A stretch of 64,000 bases of DNA, taken from Archaeoglobus sp. JdFR-27 (GTDB lineage Archaea > Halobacteriota > Archaeoglobi > Archaeoglobales > Archaeoglobaceae). The first letter of the stretch is position 1; each line of letters opens with the position of its first letter. The translations under genes and the position numbers were made by a program. Shown here piece by piece: positions 33,658 to 43,614 of the stretch. The notes beneath the pieces were generated by a model. That model worked only from the letters and a program-made list of their open reading frames with translations. It did not search any database and was not told the origin of the DNA. Where the stretch lies: positions 62,001 through 126,000 of the forward strand of contig MTMO01000002.1 in assembly GCA_002011235.1 (NCBI GenBank), given 5' to 3'.

Positions 33658-34293
33658 ATGAATAAAATAAATGGACAGGATGAAAAAACAGGAAAGAACG
33701 AAGAAAAAGAAGGTAGAAATGATTCAAAAGATTCAAATGATTCAAACTTCACCCAGCAAACTCAGGTAAGGGTTCCAGAAGATAGAATCGGAGTCATTAT
33801 AGGTAGGGAAGGTGAGATTAAGCGCAGAATAGAAGATGAAACCGGTTGTAAAATAAGAATATCAAAGGATGGAATTGTAAGTATAAAAGGAAACGATGCC
33901 ATTGGGTTTATCAAAGCCCAGAACGTGATCAAGGCGATTGCACGGGGATTTAACCCCGATGTAGCTTTCAAACTCCTCAAAGATGATTTTAAAGTTCTGG
34001 AAATAATAAACTTAGCAGATTACGTTGGAGAAAGTGCATTAAAAAGGGTTAAGGGAAGGATAATCGGCAAAGACGGAAAGATGAGAACTAGCATAGAAGA
34101 GACCCTCGATGTAAACCTCTCAATTTATGGAAAAACCGTCTCGATAATCGGCGACATGGATAACGTTTATGCTGCCAGAGAAGCAATTCTGATGCTCATC
34201 GAGGGGGCCCAGCATTCAAGGGTTCTCAGATTCATGGAAAAGAAAAAGAGGGAGATAAAAACAAGAGATCTTGACTGGAGACCTTTGATGTAG
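33658..34293 (+). CDS. KH-domain RNA-binding protein, Dim2/Pno1-like
   Basis: A 211-residue protein. After a charged, repetitive N-terminus (residues 1-38, with NDSKDSNDSN encoded by repeats of GATTCAAA) come two KH domains: the first with the GxxG loop in IIGREGEIKRRIEDETG, the second with IIGKDGKMRTSIEETLD. The final part IEGAQHSRVLRFMEKKKREIK is typical of archaeal Dim2/Pno1. It binds the 3' end of 16S rRNA and stimulates RIO1 in related systems. The stop codon lies in a 13-bp tandem repeat. Confidence 0.92.
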   Translation: MNKINGQDEKTGKNEEKEGRNDSKDSNDSNFTQQTQVRVPEDRIGVIIGREGEIKRRIEDETGCKIRISKDGIVSIKGNDAIGFIKAQNVIKAIARGFNPDVAFKLLKDDFKVLEIINLADYVGESALKRVKGRIIGKDGKMRTSIEETLDVNLSIYGKTVSIIGDMDNVYAAREAILMLIEGAQHSRVLRFMEKKKREIKTRDLDWRPLM

Positions 34294-34321
34294 TTCTTTG
34301 ATGTAGTTCTTTGATGTAGTC
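34283..34321. repeat. Tandem repeat, 13 bp x 3
   Basis: Three copies of CTTTGATGTAGTT (the last ending in C) start inside the final codons of the KH gene. Each copy contains the same TAG stop, so the gene now ends at the first copy with two spare stops behind it. Confidence 0.85.
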
Positions 34322-34344
34322 TAAGCTTATCCAGCTTACTCGGC

Positions 34345-36045
34345 TTACTCTGCTTTGAGCTTCTTCAGCTCTTCCTCCCTCAAGGCTCTTCTCAGCACCT
34401 TCCCGACATTCGTCTTTGGCAGCTCCTTCCTAAACTCGATTATCTTCGGAACTTTGTAAGCAGCAAGCCTCTCTCTGCAGAACTTCTCAATCTCCTCAGC
34501 TGTAACTTTCGAGCCCTCTTTTAATACAACGAAAGCCTTTACAGTCTCACCTCTCTTGGGATCTGGCACACCAATAACCGCAGCCTCAAGAATGTCAGGA
34601 TGCTCAAATAATACTTCTTCAACCTCCCTGGGATAGATGTTGTAGCCACCGGCTATGATCATGTCCTTTTTCCTGTCAACGATATAGAAGTAGCCATCCT
34701 CATCCATCCTTCCTATGTCTCCAGTTAGCAACCATCCATTTATCAGCGTGTTTTTGGTTTCTTCTTCCATCCTATAGTATCCTTTCATAACCTGGGGTCC
34801 TTTCACAGCAATCTCGCCAACCTCTCCCGGGGGTAAGATGTTGCCCTCATCATCAACTGTAACGGCTAACGTATCCGAAACTGGAAGACCAATGCTGCCC
34901 TCCTTATTTAGTCCATTGATGGGATTTGCATGAGTAACTGGAGAAGTTTCACTCAAACCATATCCTTCGACGAGCTTACCACCCGTTAATGCCTCGAATT
35001 CTTTTTTCACTTCAATAGGCAACGGAGCAGCTCCGCTAATGCAGGCCTTTATCGAACTTAGATCATACTTTCTGACATCAGGATAGTTATTTATCGCATT
35101 GTACATCGTCGGCACACCACAGTAAATTGTCGCCCGATGCTTCTGAATCGACTCAAGAACTCTCTTCAAATCCCTTGGATCAGGAATGAGCACGATTTTC
35201 GCGCCTAAAGCTATCGGGAGGTTCATGCTTGTTGTCATACCGTATGAATGGAAGTAGGGCAACGCTCCAATAATAACATCTTTATTTGAAAGATCTGGAA
35301 ACCACTCCATCAACTGGTAGACGTTGGCAACAAGATTGAAATGGGTAAGCATCACGGCTTTAGGTAGTCCTGTAGTCCCTCCAGTGTACTGAAAGACTGC
35401 AACATCTTCCTTTGGATCTATTTCTGGCCTTTCCTTTGTGGGAGGATATCTTAAAACGTCTTTCCAGTAAATTACTTCTGGTCTAGAGTCGATTTTAACT
35501 TTTTCTTTTTTCAACGGGTAAAGCAGATTCAACGGGAATTTAAGAAAGTCTTCGATTTTACAAATTATCACCTTTTGAATCGTACCATCGTCTAGCAAGG
35601 GCTTCAGCCTAGGATACATCGCCTCGAAGGCGAACATTATTTTCGCCTCACTGTTTTCGGCGATATGTCTTAACTCTCTCTCAGTATAGAGGGGATTGCA
35701 TTGTACAACTGTCGAACCCGTCTTCAATATGCCATAGTAAACGGCTATGAAATGGGGGGTGTTAGGCATACCCAAAATAACCCTGCCTTTCCTTATACCG
35801 TTATCATAAAGAAAAGAAGCTACCCTATCAGCTAACTCATTCAATTCACCATATCTAATGCTTTTGCCTATGAAGTCCGCTGCTACCGCATCAGGGTAAT
35901 TTTTTGCAGAATTCTCCAGTAACTCGTGTAGTGGAATTGACGGATACTCTATCTCAGGTCTCACACCCTCATCATAATTCTTAACCCATATTTTTTCGAT
36001 TTCCTCACCGGAAACTTCTCTCAGGTTCTTTCCAATAGCACTCAT
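34345..36045 (-). CDS. Long-chain fatty acid-CoA ligase (AMP-forming)
   Basis: A 566-residue member of the ANL superfamily that activates a carboxylic acid to its CoA thioester through an acyl-AMP. It has the AMP motif FQYTGGTTGLPKAVMLTH, GYGLSETSPVTHAN, TGDIGRMDEDGYFYIVDRKKDMI and the C-terminal lysine in LPKTNVGKVLRRALREEE. The overall pattern is FadD-like. In this lineage such ligases feed beta-oxidation of fatty or aromatic acids. ACTATTTATCG about 25 bases before the ATG looks like a TATA element, so the transcript may be leaderless. It is convergent with the KH gene. Confidence 0.92.
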   Translation of the reverse strand: MSAIGKNLREVSGEEIEKIWVKNYDEGVRPEIEYPSIPLHELLENSAKNYPDAVAADFIGKSIRYGELNELADRVASFLYDNGIRKGRVILGMPNTPHFIAVYYGILKTGSTVVQCNPLYTERELRHIAENSEAKIMFAFEAMYPRLKPLLDDGTIQKVIICKIEDFLKFPLNLLYPLKKEKVKIDSRPEVIYWKDVLRYPPTKERPEIDPKEDVAVFQYTGGTTGLPKAVMLTHFNLVANVYQLMEWFPDLSNKDVIIGALPYFHSYGMTTSMNLPIALGAKIVLIPDPRDLKRVLESIQKHRATIYCGVPTMYNAINNYPDVRKYDLSSIKACISGAAPLPIEVKKEFEALTGGKLVEGYGLSETSPVTHANPINGLNKEGSIGLPVSDTLAVTVDDEGNILPPGEVGEIAVKGPQVMKGYYRMEEETKNTLINGWLLTGDIGRMDEDGYFYIVDRKKDMIIAGGYNIYPREVEEVLFEHPDILEAAVIGVPDPKRGETVKAFVVLKEGSKVTAEEIEKFCRERLAAYKVPKIIEFRKELPKTNVGKVLRRALREEELKKLKAE

Positions 36046-36430
36046 ACCAAAGTATCAAATTCTTAACGATAAATAGTTTTCCTTCTATACTTTGTAAAAA
36101 GAATTATAATTCAAAATTAATTAATCTCTCAGCTTTATAAAATGTTTAAATTTTAAGATGTCTCGTATTTAATTCTTAAAGAAAAATAATTTCCGTATGA
36201 CCTCCCTTGAAGTCGAGAATAATAGAAAAATTTATTTACTACTTTATCGAAAGTTTATTGTGCATTTAAAGAATAAGAAGCAACAATCATGCTCATGGAG
36301 AAAAAAAAGATTATCAAAAATTATTGAATTTGTTTCCTTCATAACTCCATGGTCTAAAGCCAATATCACAAGATTTTGGTACATATTTACAAAAATAATA
36401 TTTAATCTAAAATTAACAGGAGTGAAGTAA
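36046..36430. other. Intergenic region, 385 bases, between fadD-like gene and gyrB
   Basis: A very AT-rich stretch holding the divergent promoters. A 77-codon frame (36197-36430) lies directly in front of gyrB but has lysine/phenylalanine-rich, AT-driven composition and no ribosome site, so I do not call it a gene. AATATTTAATC at 36398-36408 is a likely TATA element for gyrBA. No RNA gene was seen. Confidence 0.4.
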
Positions 36431-38311
36431 ATGGATCAAAGTGCAACGGAGTATACCGCAAGGCACATAACAGTACTTTCAGACCTTGAGGCGGTAAGAA
36501 AGAGGCCAGGAATGTATATAGGGGGTACTGGGGTAAGGGGTTTACATCATCTGCTCTGGGAGGTAGTTGATAACTCGATAGACGAAGCTTTGGCTGGTTT
36601 CTGCAGGAGCATAAAGGTAACCCTTCATAAAGATGGTTCAGCAACTGTCGAAGATGATGGTAGGGGTATCCCTACAGAAAAGCATGTTTCCGGAAAAAAT
36701 GCTCTGGAAATCGTATTAACCAAACTACATGCCGGAGGAAAATTTGACAGAAAGGCATACAGAGTTTCTGGTGGTTTACATGGAGTTGGCTTGAGCGTTG
36801 TAAACGCTCTTACAGAGAGGCTCGAGGTTTGGGTGAAGAGAAACGGAAAGATTTACTATCAAAAGTACAGAAGGGGGGTTCCTGAGGGTGATGTCGAAAT
36901 TCTGGATGATTCCAATGAGACGGGCACCATCATAAGATTCAAACCTGACGACGAGATTTTCGAAGTGACTGAATTCAGGTACGATATAATCTCCCAGAGG
37001 CTTAAGGAACTTGCTTTCCTCACAAAGGGGATTAGAATAGAACTTATAGATGAGAGAAGCGGAAAGAGAGATGTATTTTACTCGGAAGGTGGGATGGCAG
37101 AATACATTTCAATCGTTAATAAAAACAAGAACCCCCTCCACGAAGTGATCTATTTCGAAAGCAAAAAGAACGGAATCCAAGTTGAGGTTGCAATTCAATT
37201 CACCGATTCCGATTTTGAGAATGTTCTTGCTTTTGCGAATAACATCCACACAATAGAGGGTGGAACGCATATAAGCGGTTTCAGATCTGGGCTTACAAGG
37301 GCAATAAACGAATATGGCAGGAAATACGTAAAGAGATTCAAGAGCCTTACCGGACAGGACATAAGAGAGGGACTTACCGCAATGATATCCGTCAGGCTAC
37401 CTGAACCACAGTTTGAAGGACAAACTAAGACGAAGCTTACGAATTCGGATGTGAAAACGGTTGTTGAGTCAACCGTATATCTGGAGATGCTTAAATGGCT
37501 TGAAAAACATCCAAACGAGGCGAATTTGATTATAGATAGATGTATGCTGTCTTTAATGGCAAGACAGGCAGCGAAGAGAGCAAGAGAGCTCGTTAAGAGG
37601 AAAAACGACATATCTATAACCCTCCCCGGAAAGCTCGCTGATTGTTCGTCCAAAAATCCAGAGGAAAGAGAGCTCTTTATAGTAGAGGGGGAATCTGCAG
37701 GAGGCTCTGCTAAACAGGCAAGGGACAGGAATTTCCAGGCGATTCTGCCTTTGAGGGGAAAGATAATCAACGTTGAGAAATCAGGTCTAACAAAGGCGTT
37801 GAAAAATGAGGAGATAAAGGCAATAGCCTCTGCGATAGGAGCTGGAATTGGAAAAGACTTCGATATCACAAAATCGAGGTACAAGAGAGTAATAATAATG
37901 ACAGATGCCGATGTCGATGGATCGCACATAAGAACTCTGCTTTTAACGTTCTTCTTCAGGCATATGAAGCCTTTGATAGAGAATGGCTACCTCTACATCG
38001 CTCAGCCCCCGCTTTATAGAGTAAAGAAGAGAAATAAGGTTTTTTACGCTTACTCTGAAAGAGAACTCGAAGATCTGCTGAAAAAAATGGGAGATGCGGA
38101 GGTTCAGAGGTACAAGGGCCTTGGGGAGATGAATCCCGAGCAGCTTTGGGAGACGACGATGAACCCGAATACCAGGATTCTTTTGCAGGTGACTGTTGAG
38201 GAGGCTTTGCAGGCAGAAGAGCTGTTTTCAACCTTGATGGGTGAAGATGTCGAGGCAAGAAGACAGTTCATCATAGAGAACTCGAGAGAGGTAAGGAATC
38301 TGGATATCTAA
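36431..38311 (+). CDS. gyrB: DNA gyrase subunit B
   Basis: A 626-residue type IIA topoisomerase ATPase subunit of bacterial type. It has the GHKL motifs WEVVDNSIDEALAG, VEDDGRGIP and SGGLHGVGLSVVNAL, the TOPRIM motifs EGESAGGSAKQARDR and MTDADVDGSHIRTLL, and the C-terminal RYKGLGEMNPEQLWETTMNP. With GyrA it introduces negative supercoils using ATP. The ATG follows AGGAGTG. Archaeoglobales are known to have acquired gyrase from bacteria. The gyrA gene starts 13 bases after its stop. Confidence 0.97.
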   Translation: MDQSATEYTARHITVLSDLEAVRKRPGMYIGGTGVRGLHHLLWEVVDNSIDEALAGFCRSIKVTLHKDGSATVEDDGRGIPTEKHVSGKNALEIVLTKLHAGGKFDRKAYRVSGGLHGVGLSVVNALTERLEVWVKRNGKIYYQKYRRGVPEGDVEILDDSNETGTIIRFKPDDEIFEVTEFRYDIISQRLKELAFLTKGIRIELIDERSGKRDVFYSEGGMAEYISIVNKNKNPLHEVIYFESKKNGIQVEVAIQFTDSDFENVLAFANNIHTIEGGTHISGFRSGLTRAINEYGRKYVKRFKSLTGQDIREGLTAMISVRLPEPQFEGQTKTKLTNSDVKTVVESTVYLEMLKWLEKHPNEANLIIDRCMLSLMARQAAKRARELVKRKNDISITLPGKLADCSSKNPEERELFIVEGESAGGSAKQARDRNFQAILPLRGKIINVEKSGLTKALKNEEIKAIASAIGAGIGKDFDITKSRYKRVIIMTDADVDGSHIRTLLLTFFFRHMKPLIENGYLYIAQPPLYRVKKRNKVFYAYSERELEDLLKKMGDAEVQRYKGLGEMNPEQLWETTMNPNTRILLQVTVEEALQAEELFSTLMGEDVEARRQFIIENSREVRNLDI

Positions 38312-38324
38312 ACTAGGTGGTTAA

Positions 38325-40667
38325 ATGGAGCTAATTAGGGAAATAAGCGAGGAATTAAAGAGTTCTTACATCGATTACGCGATGAGCGTTATCATAGGGA
38401 GAGCTTTACCTGACGTTAGAGATGGCTTAAAACCAGTTCAGCGGAGGATACTTTATTCGATGTACGAAATGGGTTTGCTCAGCAATAGACCTTACAGGAA
38501 ATGTGCAAGAATCGTTGGGGATGTGTTAGGAAAATACCATCCTCATGGAGATTCTGCCGTCTACGATGCCCTCGTGAGGATGGCTCAGGACTTCAGCATG
38601 CGGTATCCTTTGGTTGACGGACAGGGCAACTTTGGTAGTATAGATGGAGATGTTGCTGCGGCGATGCGATACACAGAGGCAAGGCTAACAAAATTGGCAG
38701 AAGAGATACTCGCAGACATAGAAAAGGAAACAGTCGACTTCACCCCAAATTTCGATTCAACGTTGCAAGAGCCGTCAGTTCTGCCTTCTAAGATTCCAAA
38801 CCTCTTGGTTAACGGATCGAGCGGGATTGCTGTAGGCATGGCAACGAACATGCCACCTCACAATTTGAAGGAGATCTGCAATGCGATAATTGAATATGTT
38901 AAAAATCCACTGATAGGTGTAAATGAGCTTTTAAAAATAGTCAAAGGGCCGGATTTTCCTACCGGTGGGATAATCGTTGGAACAGAAGGAATAAAGCAGG
39001 TTTACACAACCGGGAAAGGCAAGCTCGTCGTTAGGGGGAGAGTAGATTTTGAAGAGGATACGATCATCATAAAGGAGATTCCCTATCAGGTTAACAAGGC
39101 TAAACTCGTTGAGAAGATCGCGGAACTCGTTAAAGATGGAAAGCTCGAGGAGGTAAAGGCTGTAAGGGACGAGTCTGATAGGGAAGGTATAAGAATAGTT
39201 GTGGAACTGCGGAGGGGTGATTTCGAGGCGGTTGTAAACAAGCTTTACACCTTCACTCCTTTGCAGACAACCTTCGGAGTGATTAACCTCGCTATAGTGG
39301 GCGGTGTGCCAAAGATCCTTAATCTGAGGGAGCTAATTGAGGAGTTCGTAAACCATAGAAGAGAGGTCATAACGAGGCGAACTAGATATCTCTTAAGAAA
39401 GTCAGAGGAAAGATACCACATCCTCGAAGGTTTGAGAATAGCCCTTGAGAACGTAGATGAAGCCATAACCCTTATAAAATCTTCTCTATCTCCCGATGAA
39501 GCTAGAAAGAGATTAATGGAGAGATTTGATCTTTCAGAGGCGCAAGCCAACGCCATTTTACAAATGAGGTTGCAAAAGCTAACTAGCCTTGAGATGAATG
39601 CAATAATAGCTGAACACAGAGAAGTTGGCCAGAAGATAAAGGAATACAAGGAAATTCTCTCTTCACAAGAAAGGATCGATGGAATTCTGATTGGGGAGAT
39701 CGAGGAGATATCAGAAAAATATGGGGATGAGAGGAGAACCTCGATTGTGTCTGAGAGTGGCGAGATAAGCTTTGAGGATCTCATTTCTTATGAAGATAAC
39801 TTGCTCGTGATAACCTCCCAAGGCTACATAAAGCGGATGAATCTCGAAACTTTCAAAACTCAAAGGAGGGGTGGGGTTGGAGTCATAGGTGTTTCTTTGA
39901 GACAGGATGATGTCCCGAAATTCATTTCAGTTTGCAATACCCACCATAGGCTCCTGTTTTTCAGCAACAGAGGTAAAGCTTATTGGATAAATTCCTATGA
40001 GATACCAAAGCAGGATAGAACGGGTAAGGGTGTGCATCTGAAGAATTTCGTCTCACTAGAGGATGGCGAGAAGATTGTTTCTGTGGTCTCAGTTCCGGAA
40101 TTCGACAGAGAGGTTATTCTGCTTACCGAAGATGGATTCATAAAAAGGACAAATCTGAAGGAGTTTGAAAACGCAAAAAGGGCTGGAGTGGTTGCGGGAG
40201 GTAGAATGGTGGCTGCCAGGCTTGTTAACGGAGATGAAGTGCTCATCGCAACCCGCCAAGGATTGGCTGCAAGATACCGCATAAAAGACATTCCACTCTA
40301 CAGCAGAACGGCTAAGGGAGTAAAAGCCCTAAGACTCCAGAAAGGGGACGAGATTGCTTGGATAACACCCGCTGATGGAGAAGGCCATATCCTAACGCTT
40401 ACAACAAAGGGATACGGAAAAAGAACACCTTTGGATGAATACAGACTTACCAGAAGGGGGGCCAAGGGTGTTAAGAATATTAAGCTCTCGAAAAGAAATG
40501 GAGAAGTAATATTTTCGGAATTTGTAAAGGGAGATGAGGAACTTCTAGCCCTAAGCAAAGATGGATACGCGATAAAAACAGAAGTTAAGAGCATTCCAAT
40601 TCATGGTAGGAATACGGCTGGTGTGAAAGTTAGCAGAAGAGGTGTTAGGTGTGCAACGATTATCTGA
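38325..40667 (+). CDS. gyrA: DNA gyrase subunit A
   Basis: A 780-residue breakage-reunion subunit. The catalytic tyrosine is Y117 in [12 protein letters not shown], within the winged helix that also has the quinolone-site serine S76 or its neighbour in [11 protein letters not shown]. The C-terminal domain forms the DNA-wrapping pinwheel, with a GyrA box at QRRGGVG (residues near 510) and repeats of the type R.GKGV ([34 protein letters not shown]). The box marks it as a gyrase rather than topoisomerase IV. It is convergent with the CBS gene, which ends 8 bases away. Confidence 0.97.
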   Translation: MELIREISEELKSSYIDYAMSVIIGRALPDVRDGLKPVQRRILYSMYEMGLLSNRPYRKCARIVGDVLGKYHPHGDSAVYDALVRMAQDFSMRYPLVDGQGNFGSIDGDVAAAMRYTEARLTKLAEEILADIEKETVDFTPNFDSTLQEPSVLPSKIPNLLVNGSSGIAVGMATNMPPHNLKEICNAIIEYVKNPLIGVNELLKIVKGPDFPTGGIIVGTEGIKQVYTTGKGKLVVRGRVDFEEDTIIIKEIPYQVNKAKLVEKIAELVKDGKLEEVKAVRDESDREGIRIVVELRRGDFEAVVNKLYTFTPLQTTFGVINLAIVGGVPKILNLRELIEEFVNHRREVITRRTRYLLRKSEERYHILEGLRIALENVDEAITLIKSSLSPDEARKRLMERFDLSEAQANAILQMRLQKLTSLEMNAIIAEHREVGQKIKEYKEILSSQERIDGILIGEIEEISEKYGDERRTSIVSESGEISFEDLISYEDNLLVITSQGYIKRMNLETFKTQRRGGVGVIGVSLRQDDVPKFISVCNTHHRLLFFSNRGKAYWINSYEIPKQDRTGKGVHLKNFVSLEDGEKIVSVVSVPEFDREVILLTEDGFIKRTNLKEFENAKRAGVVAGGRMVAARLVNGDEVLIATRQGLAARYRIKDIPLYSRTAKGVKALRLQKGDEIAWITPADGEGHILTLTTKGYGKRTPLDEYRLTRRGAKGVKNIKLSKRNGEVIFSEFVKGDEELLALSKDGYAIKTEVKSIPIHGRNTAGVKVSRRGVRCATII

Positions 40668-40674
40668 CTAGGAA

Positions 40675-41121
40675 TTATTTTGGTTTTTCTTCCAACCTAT
40701 CTTCCAACCTTTCTTTTATTTCCATAAAAGCCTTGAGCACATCACCAATTGACAGAATCCCTATTAGGTTTGACTTCTCATCCACGACCGGTATACTTCT
40801 CACCCGGTATTCCACCATCAAGTCTGCAGCATACTTTATTGGATCTCTCGGGCTTAGAGTTACGACGGCCCTCCTCATGATATCCTTCACAACTCTGGAT
40901 TCCCAAAAATTGGCGTAGGGGCCTGAGATTAAGGAGTACATTTTGATGAGATCCATCTTGCTCACTATTCCGATGAGTTTTCTTCCTCTAACAACAGGAA
41001 AGGCATTGTACTTCTTTTCGATTATGAGTTTTATAACATCCTCAATCGGAGTACCCTCTTCAACCGATATAACGTCAGATGTCATGAAGTCTTTAACCAA
41101 ACGTTTCTCAATTTCTTCCAT
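40675..41121 (-). CDS. Two-CBS-domain protein
   Basis: A 148-residue protein made of two CBS domains (about residues 8-65 and 75-135): VKDFMTSDVISVEEGTPIEDVIKLIIEKKYNAFPVV, then VKDIMRRAVVTLSPRDPIKYAADLMVEYRVRSIPVVDEKSNLIGILSIGDVL. CBS pairs bind adenosine nucleotides or S-adenosylmethionine and act as energy sensors. No enzyme domain is attached. The C-terminal ERLEDRLEEKPK is encoded by a short repeat. It may be co-transcribed with purD, which lies 84 bases upstream on the same strand. Confidence 0.9.
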   Translation of the reverse strand: MEEIEKRLVKDFMTSDVISVEEGTPIEDVIKLIIEKKYNAFPVVRGRKLIGIVSKMDLIKMYSLISGPYANFWESRVVKDIMRRAVVTLSPRDPIKYAADLMVEYRVRSIPVVDEKSNLIGILSIGDVLKAFMEIKERLEDRLEEKPK

Positions 41122-41150
41122 GGTTTTGGCTTTTAAAAGAAAGATATATT

Positions 41151-41170
41151 GCTTTCGATTGCTTTCGATT
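41151..41170. repeat. Tandem duplication, 10 bp x 2
   Basis: Two perfect copies of GCTTTCGATT lie in the 84-base space between purD and the CBS gene. Confidence 0.75.
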
Positions 41171-41205
41171 CTGTTTCTAGTTCGAGTTACTGGAAACTCA
41201 ATTCA

Positions 41206-42663
41206 TCAATCAGGAACATCTAAGCCAATCGTCTTTCTGTATCTCATTCCTGGAAATTCGATGTTAGAAACGGCTTTGTAAGCTTTATCTCTGGCCTCCT
41301 CCAATGATTCACCCATGGCGGAGACCGTAAGAACCCTCCCACCTGTTGTTTGATAGCTCTCTGTCCTAGATATCCCATTTGCATAGATGAAGGTTGAATT
41401 TGGATTTGAAATCAAGCTTTCTAACCCCTTTATAGGCTGATTTGTGTAGTGATCTGCTGGATATCCAGGCTTCAAACCCTCTCTACCCTTCATGAATCCG
41501 CTTACAGCACATACAGCAACACACCAGGAATTTGAGAACTTCACCTCAGCTTCATCCAGCTTACTCAGTTTACCATCCAGCACAGCCTCAGCCAGAGCAT
41601 ACATATCGCCTTCCAGCCTGGGAAGCTTTGCCTCAGCTCCCGGATCGCAGTCTCTCACATTTATCTCAAGAACCTTAGGAATCATTTCATCATTCTCCTT
41701 AACAAGCATGATAACGGGATAAAGCACCCCTTTGAAGCTCTTCCCTTCCTCCTCTCTGAACTTCCTGATTATGGGCAGGATAACTTCATCCATTATCTTC
41801 TGTTCTATCCCCCCATTAAGGAATGGATGGGGAGAAACTGCTCCCATACCACCCGTATTCGGATTGAGTAGCTTTCCTTCCTTGAAAAGCCTTTCAGCAT
41901 CTTTTAAAGTAAGAAACTTCTTTGTCAGGCCTATGTAGAAGTTCTTTAAGCCTTCGAGATCATCAGGATCGAATGCTCGCTTGTAATCTTTTGCATGTCC
42001 GAAGTTGACAGCATTTCTACCATCGCAGAGGGCCGTAAAGGCAACTTCAACTCCGTGCAATCTCTCTTCTATACAAACTCGGTTCCCAGCATCTCCAAAT
42101 TTCCTCTTTCTCATGATCTCATCAACGGCAAGCAAACATTCTTCCATGGAATCGCAAACGTAAACACCCTTGCCGGCTGCAAGCCCATCAGCCTTTACAA
42201 CAAGGTTCTTTCCCGGGTTCTCGGAGTAATACTCTCTGATATACTCTTCGGCCTCTTCAGCGCTTTCGAAATTTCTGTAATCTGGAATAGGAACGCCTAT
42301 TTTCTTAAGAAAATCCTTAGCCCAGCATTTGCTCGCTTCAAGAATCGTTTCTTCTTTTCTCGGCCCTACAGCCCTTATTCCTTCCTCTTCAAGGGCATCG
42401 ACAAGGCCAAGACTCAATGGTTCCTCCGGTCCGATAAACACGAGATCTATCTCAGCTTTCTTAGCAAACTTCACGATCTCATCTATCGCTCTTATTGAGG
42501 GAATGGTCTTTCCATCAAGCTTAGCTAGCTTGCACTTCTCAAAAAACTCACTTCCAGCATTCCCTGGAGCGACGAAAACCTCTCTGACTTGTGAACTTCT
42601 TGAAAAAGCGTGGGCGATTGCATTACCTCTCCCACCAGCATCAACAACAAGAACCTTAGTCAT
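41206..42663 (-). CDS. purD: Phosphoribosylamine-glycine ligase
   Basis: A 485-residue PurD that makes glycinamide ribonucleotide from phosphoribosylamine, glycine and ATP, the second step of purine synthesis. The N-terminal domain begins KVLVVDAGGRGNAIAHAF, the ATP-grasp domain has GKNLVVKADGLAAGKGVYVCD and NPNTGGMGAVSPHP, and the metal-binding EINVRDCDPGAEAKLP follows. A second-strand frame of similar length is only its mirror. Another archaeal feature is the somewhat longer ATP-grasp lid. The gene has no purine neighbours here. Confidence 0.95.
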   Translation of the reverse strand: MTKVLVVDAGGRGNAIAHAFSRSSQVREVFVAPGNAGSEFFEKCKLAKLDGKTIPSIRAIDEIVKFAKKAEIDLVFIGPEEPLSLGLVDALEEEGIRAVGPRKEETILEASKCWAKDFLKKIGVPIPDYRNFESAEEAEEYIREYYSENPGKNLVVKADGLAAGKGVYVCDSMEECLLAVDEIMRKRKFGDAGNRVCIEERLHGVEVAFTALCDGRNAVNFGHAKDYKRAFDPDDLEGLKNFYIGLTKKFLTLKDAERLFKEGKLLNPNTGGMGAVSPHPFLNGGIEQKIMDEVILPIIRKFREEEGKSFKGVLYPVIMLVKENDEMIPKVLEINVRDCDPGAEAKLPRLEGDMYALAEAVLDGKLSKLDEAEVKFSNSWCVAVCAVSGFMKGREGLKPGYPADHYTNQPIKGLESLISNPNSTFIYANGISRTESYQTTGGRVLTVSAMGESLEEARDKAYKAVSNIEFPGMRYRKTIGLDVPD

Positions 42664-42712
42664 CTTTCAGCTGTTCTCATTGCTTGTTTAAAAAATGTTT
42701 GATTTGATTTTA

Positions 42713-42736
42713 GTTGCTTTTATTGTTGCTTTTATT
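42713..42736. repeat. Tandem duplication, 12 bp x 2
   Basis: Two perfect copies of GTTGCTTTTATT lie between znuB and purD. On the minus strand they fall after the transporter operon only in a region upstream of purD; they are probably neutral slippage products. Confidence 0.75.
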
Positions 42737-42771
42737 GTGATCCCTGAACCCCATAAACAATTCCTAACTTC

Positions 42772-43599
42772 CTAATCCCCACGAAATCTTCTTGCAAGGA
42801 GGCTGAAGAAGTAAATTGTGGTTGCTAAGAGGGATGCGATAGCCCCGGGGGAGACTTCAAAAAAGAAGGAGATCGCTATCCCGACAAAACCGCTCACTAA
42901 GGCGATTATGAATGCGTAGATAAAAACATCTCTAAGGTTTGAAGCTAGCTCATTTGAAGCTGCTGCGGGAGCTACAAGCATGGCGAAAACGAGTATCGCT
43001 CCAACACCCTTCAGAAGCATCACAGCCGAGATGGCGATCAAGGAGAGAAGTAGGTAATTATACCTCCTGGTGTTCAATCCAAAGGCCGTGGCTCCTTCAG
43101 AATCGAAGGATATGAAGAGAAAAGCTTTGTAGAAGAGCAGAGCTATCATCAAGCTCAGGAACGTTACAAAGGTTATGAGGTACAGATCTTCATAGGTGAG
43201 GAGGAAGAGATCGCCGATGAGCAGACTCCACACCTTTGCTGCATACTCCCTTATCATCGAAATGAAAAGAATTGCCAGACTCATCGACATAGCGAAGGAT
43301 ATACCGATAGCTGTGTTCGTTTCTTCCTTCGATGCATATCCAGCTACGAAAGCGGTTGCGATTGCAAATAGCAAGGCTCCTATAAGTGGATTGGCCGGGA
43401 ATCCATAGACTCCAAGAAGGATGAACAGCGCAGCCCCAGCCAAAGCTGAGTGGCTTGCTCCTGCTACGAGAAAGGAGACGTTTCTGAAGATTGTAAAGGA
43501 TCCAGCAACCGAAGCGTTTATCGCTATCAGAATGATCCCTGCTATCGCTCTCAGCATGTAGGGTTGTACGAGAACTTCCGAGATCTCCATATCTGGCAT
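42772..43599 (-). CDS. Metal ABC transporter permease (ZnuB/MntB type)
   Basis: The start is ATG 43599 behind AAGGTGGGAGA, giving 275 residues; TTG 43614 lies within that ribosome site. The protein has about eight membrane helices and the ABC-3 family marks FTIFRNVSFLVAGASHSALAGAALFI and NTRRYNYLLLSLIAISAVMLLKGVGAILVFAMLVAPAAAS. It carries zinc, manganese or iron(II) across the membrane with the ATPase encoded immediately upstream. The DtxR-type regulator in the operon favours manganese or iron over zinc, but this is inference. Confidence 0.9.
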   Translation of the reverse strand: MPDMEISEVLVQPYMLRAIAGIILIAINASVAGSFTIFRNVSFLVAGASHSALAGAALFILLGVYGFPANPLIGALLFAIATAFVAGYASKEETNTAIGISFAMSMSLAILFISMIREYAAKVWSLLIGDLFLLTYEDLYLITFVTFLSLMIALLFYKAFLFISFDSEGATAFGLNTRRYNYLLLSLIAISAVMLLKGVGAILVFAMLVAPAAASNELASNLRDVFIYAFIIALVSGFVGIAISFFFEVSPGAIASLLATTIYFFSLLARRFRGD

Positions 43600-43614
43600 T
43601 CTCCCACCTTTCAA

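Noticed and set aside
36197-36430. A 77-codon open frame just ahead of gyrB
   Set aside because: No ribosome site, AT-driven composition and no resemblance to any family; the space is needed for the gyrBA promoter.
37195-37929. A 244-codon open frame on the minus strand opposite gyrB
   Set aside because: It mirrors the strongly conserved gyrB codons, is serine/isoleucine-rich with no domain, and has no ribosome site or promoter.
39245-39784. A 179-codon open frame on the minus strand opposite gyrA
   Set aside because: It is a shadow of the gyrA frame, with no recognisable domain and biased composition.
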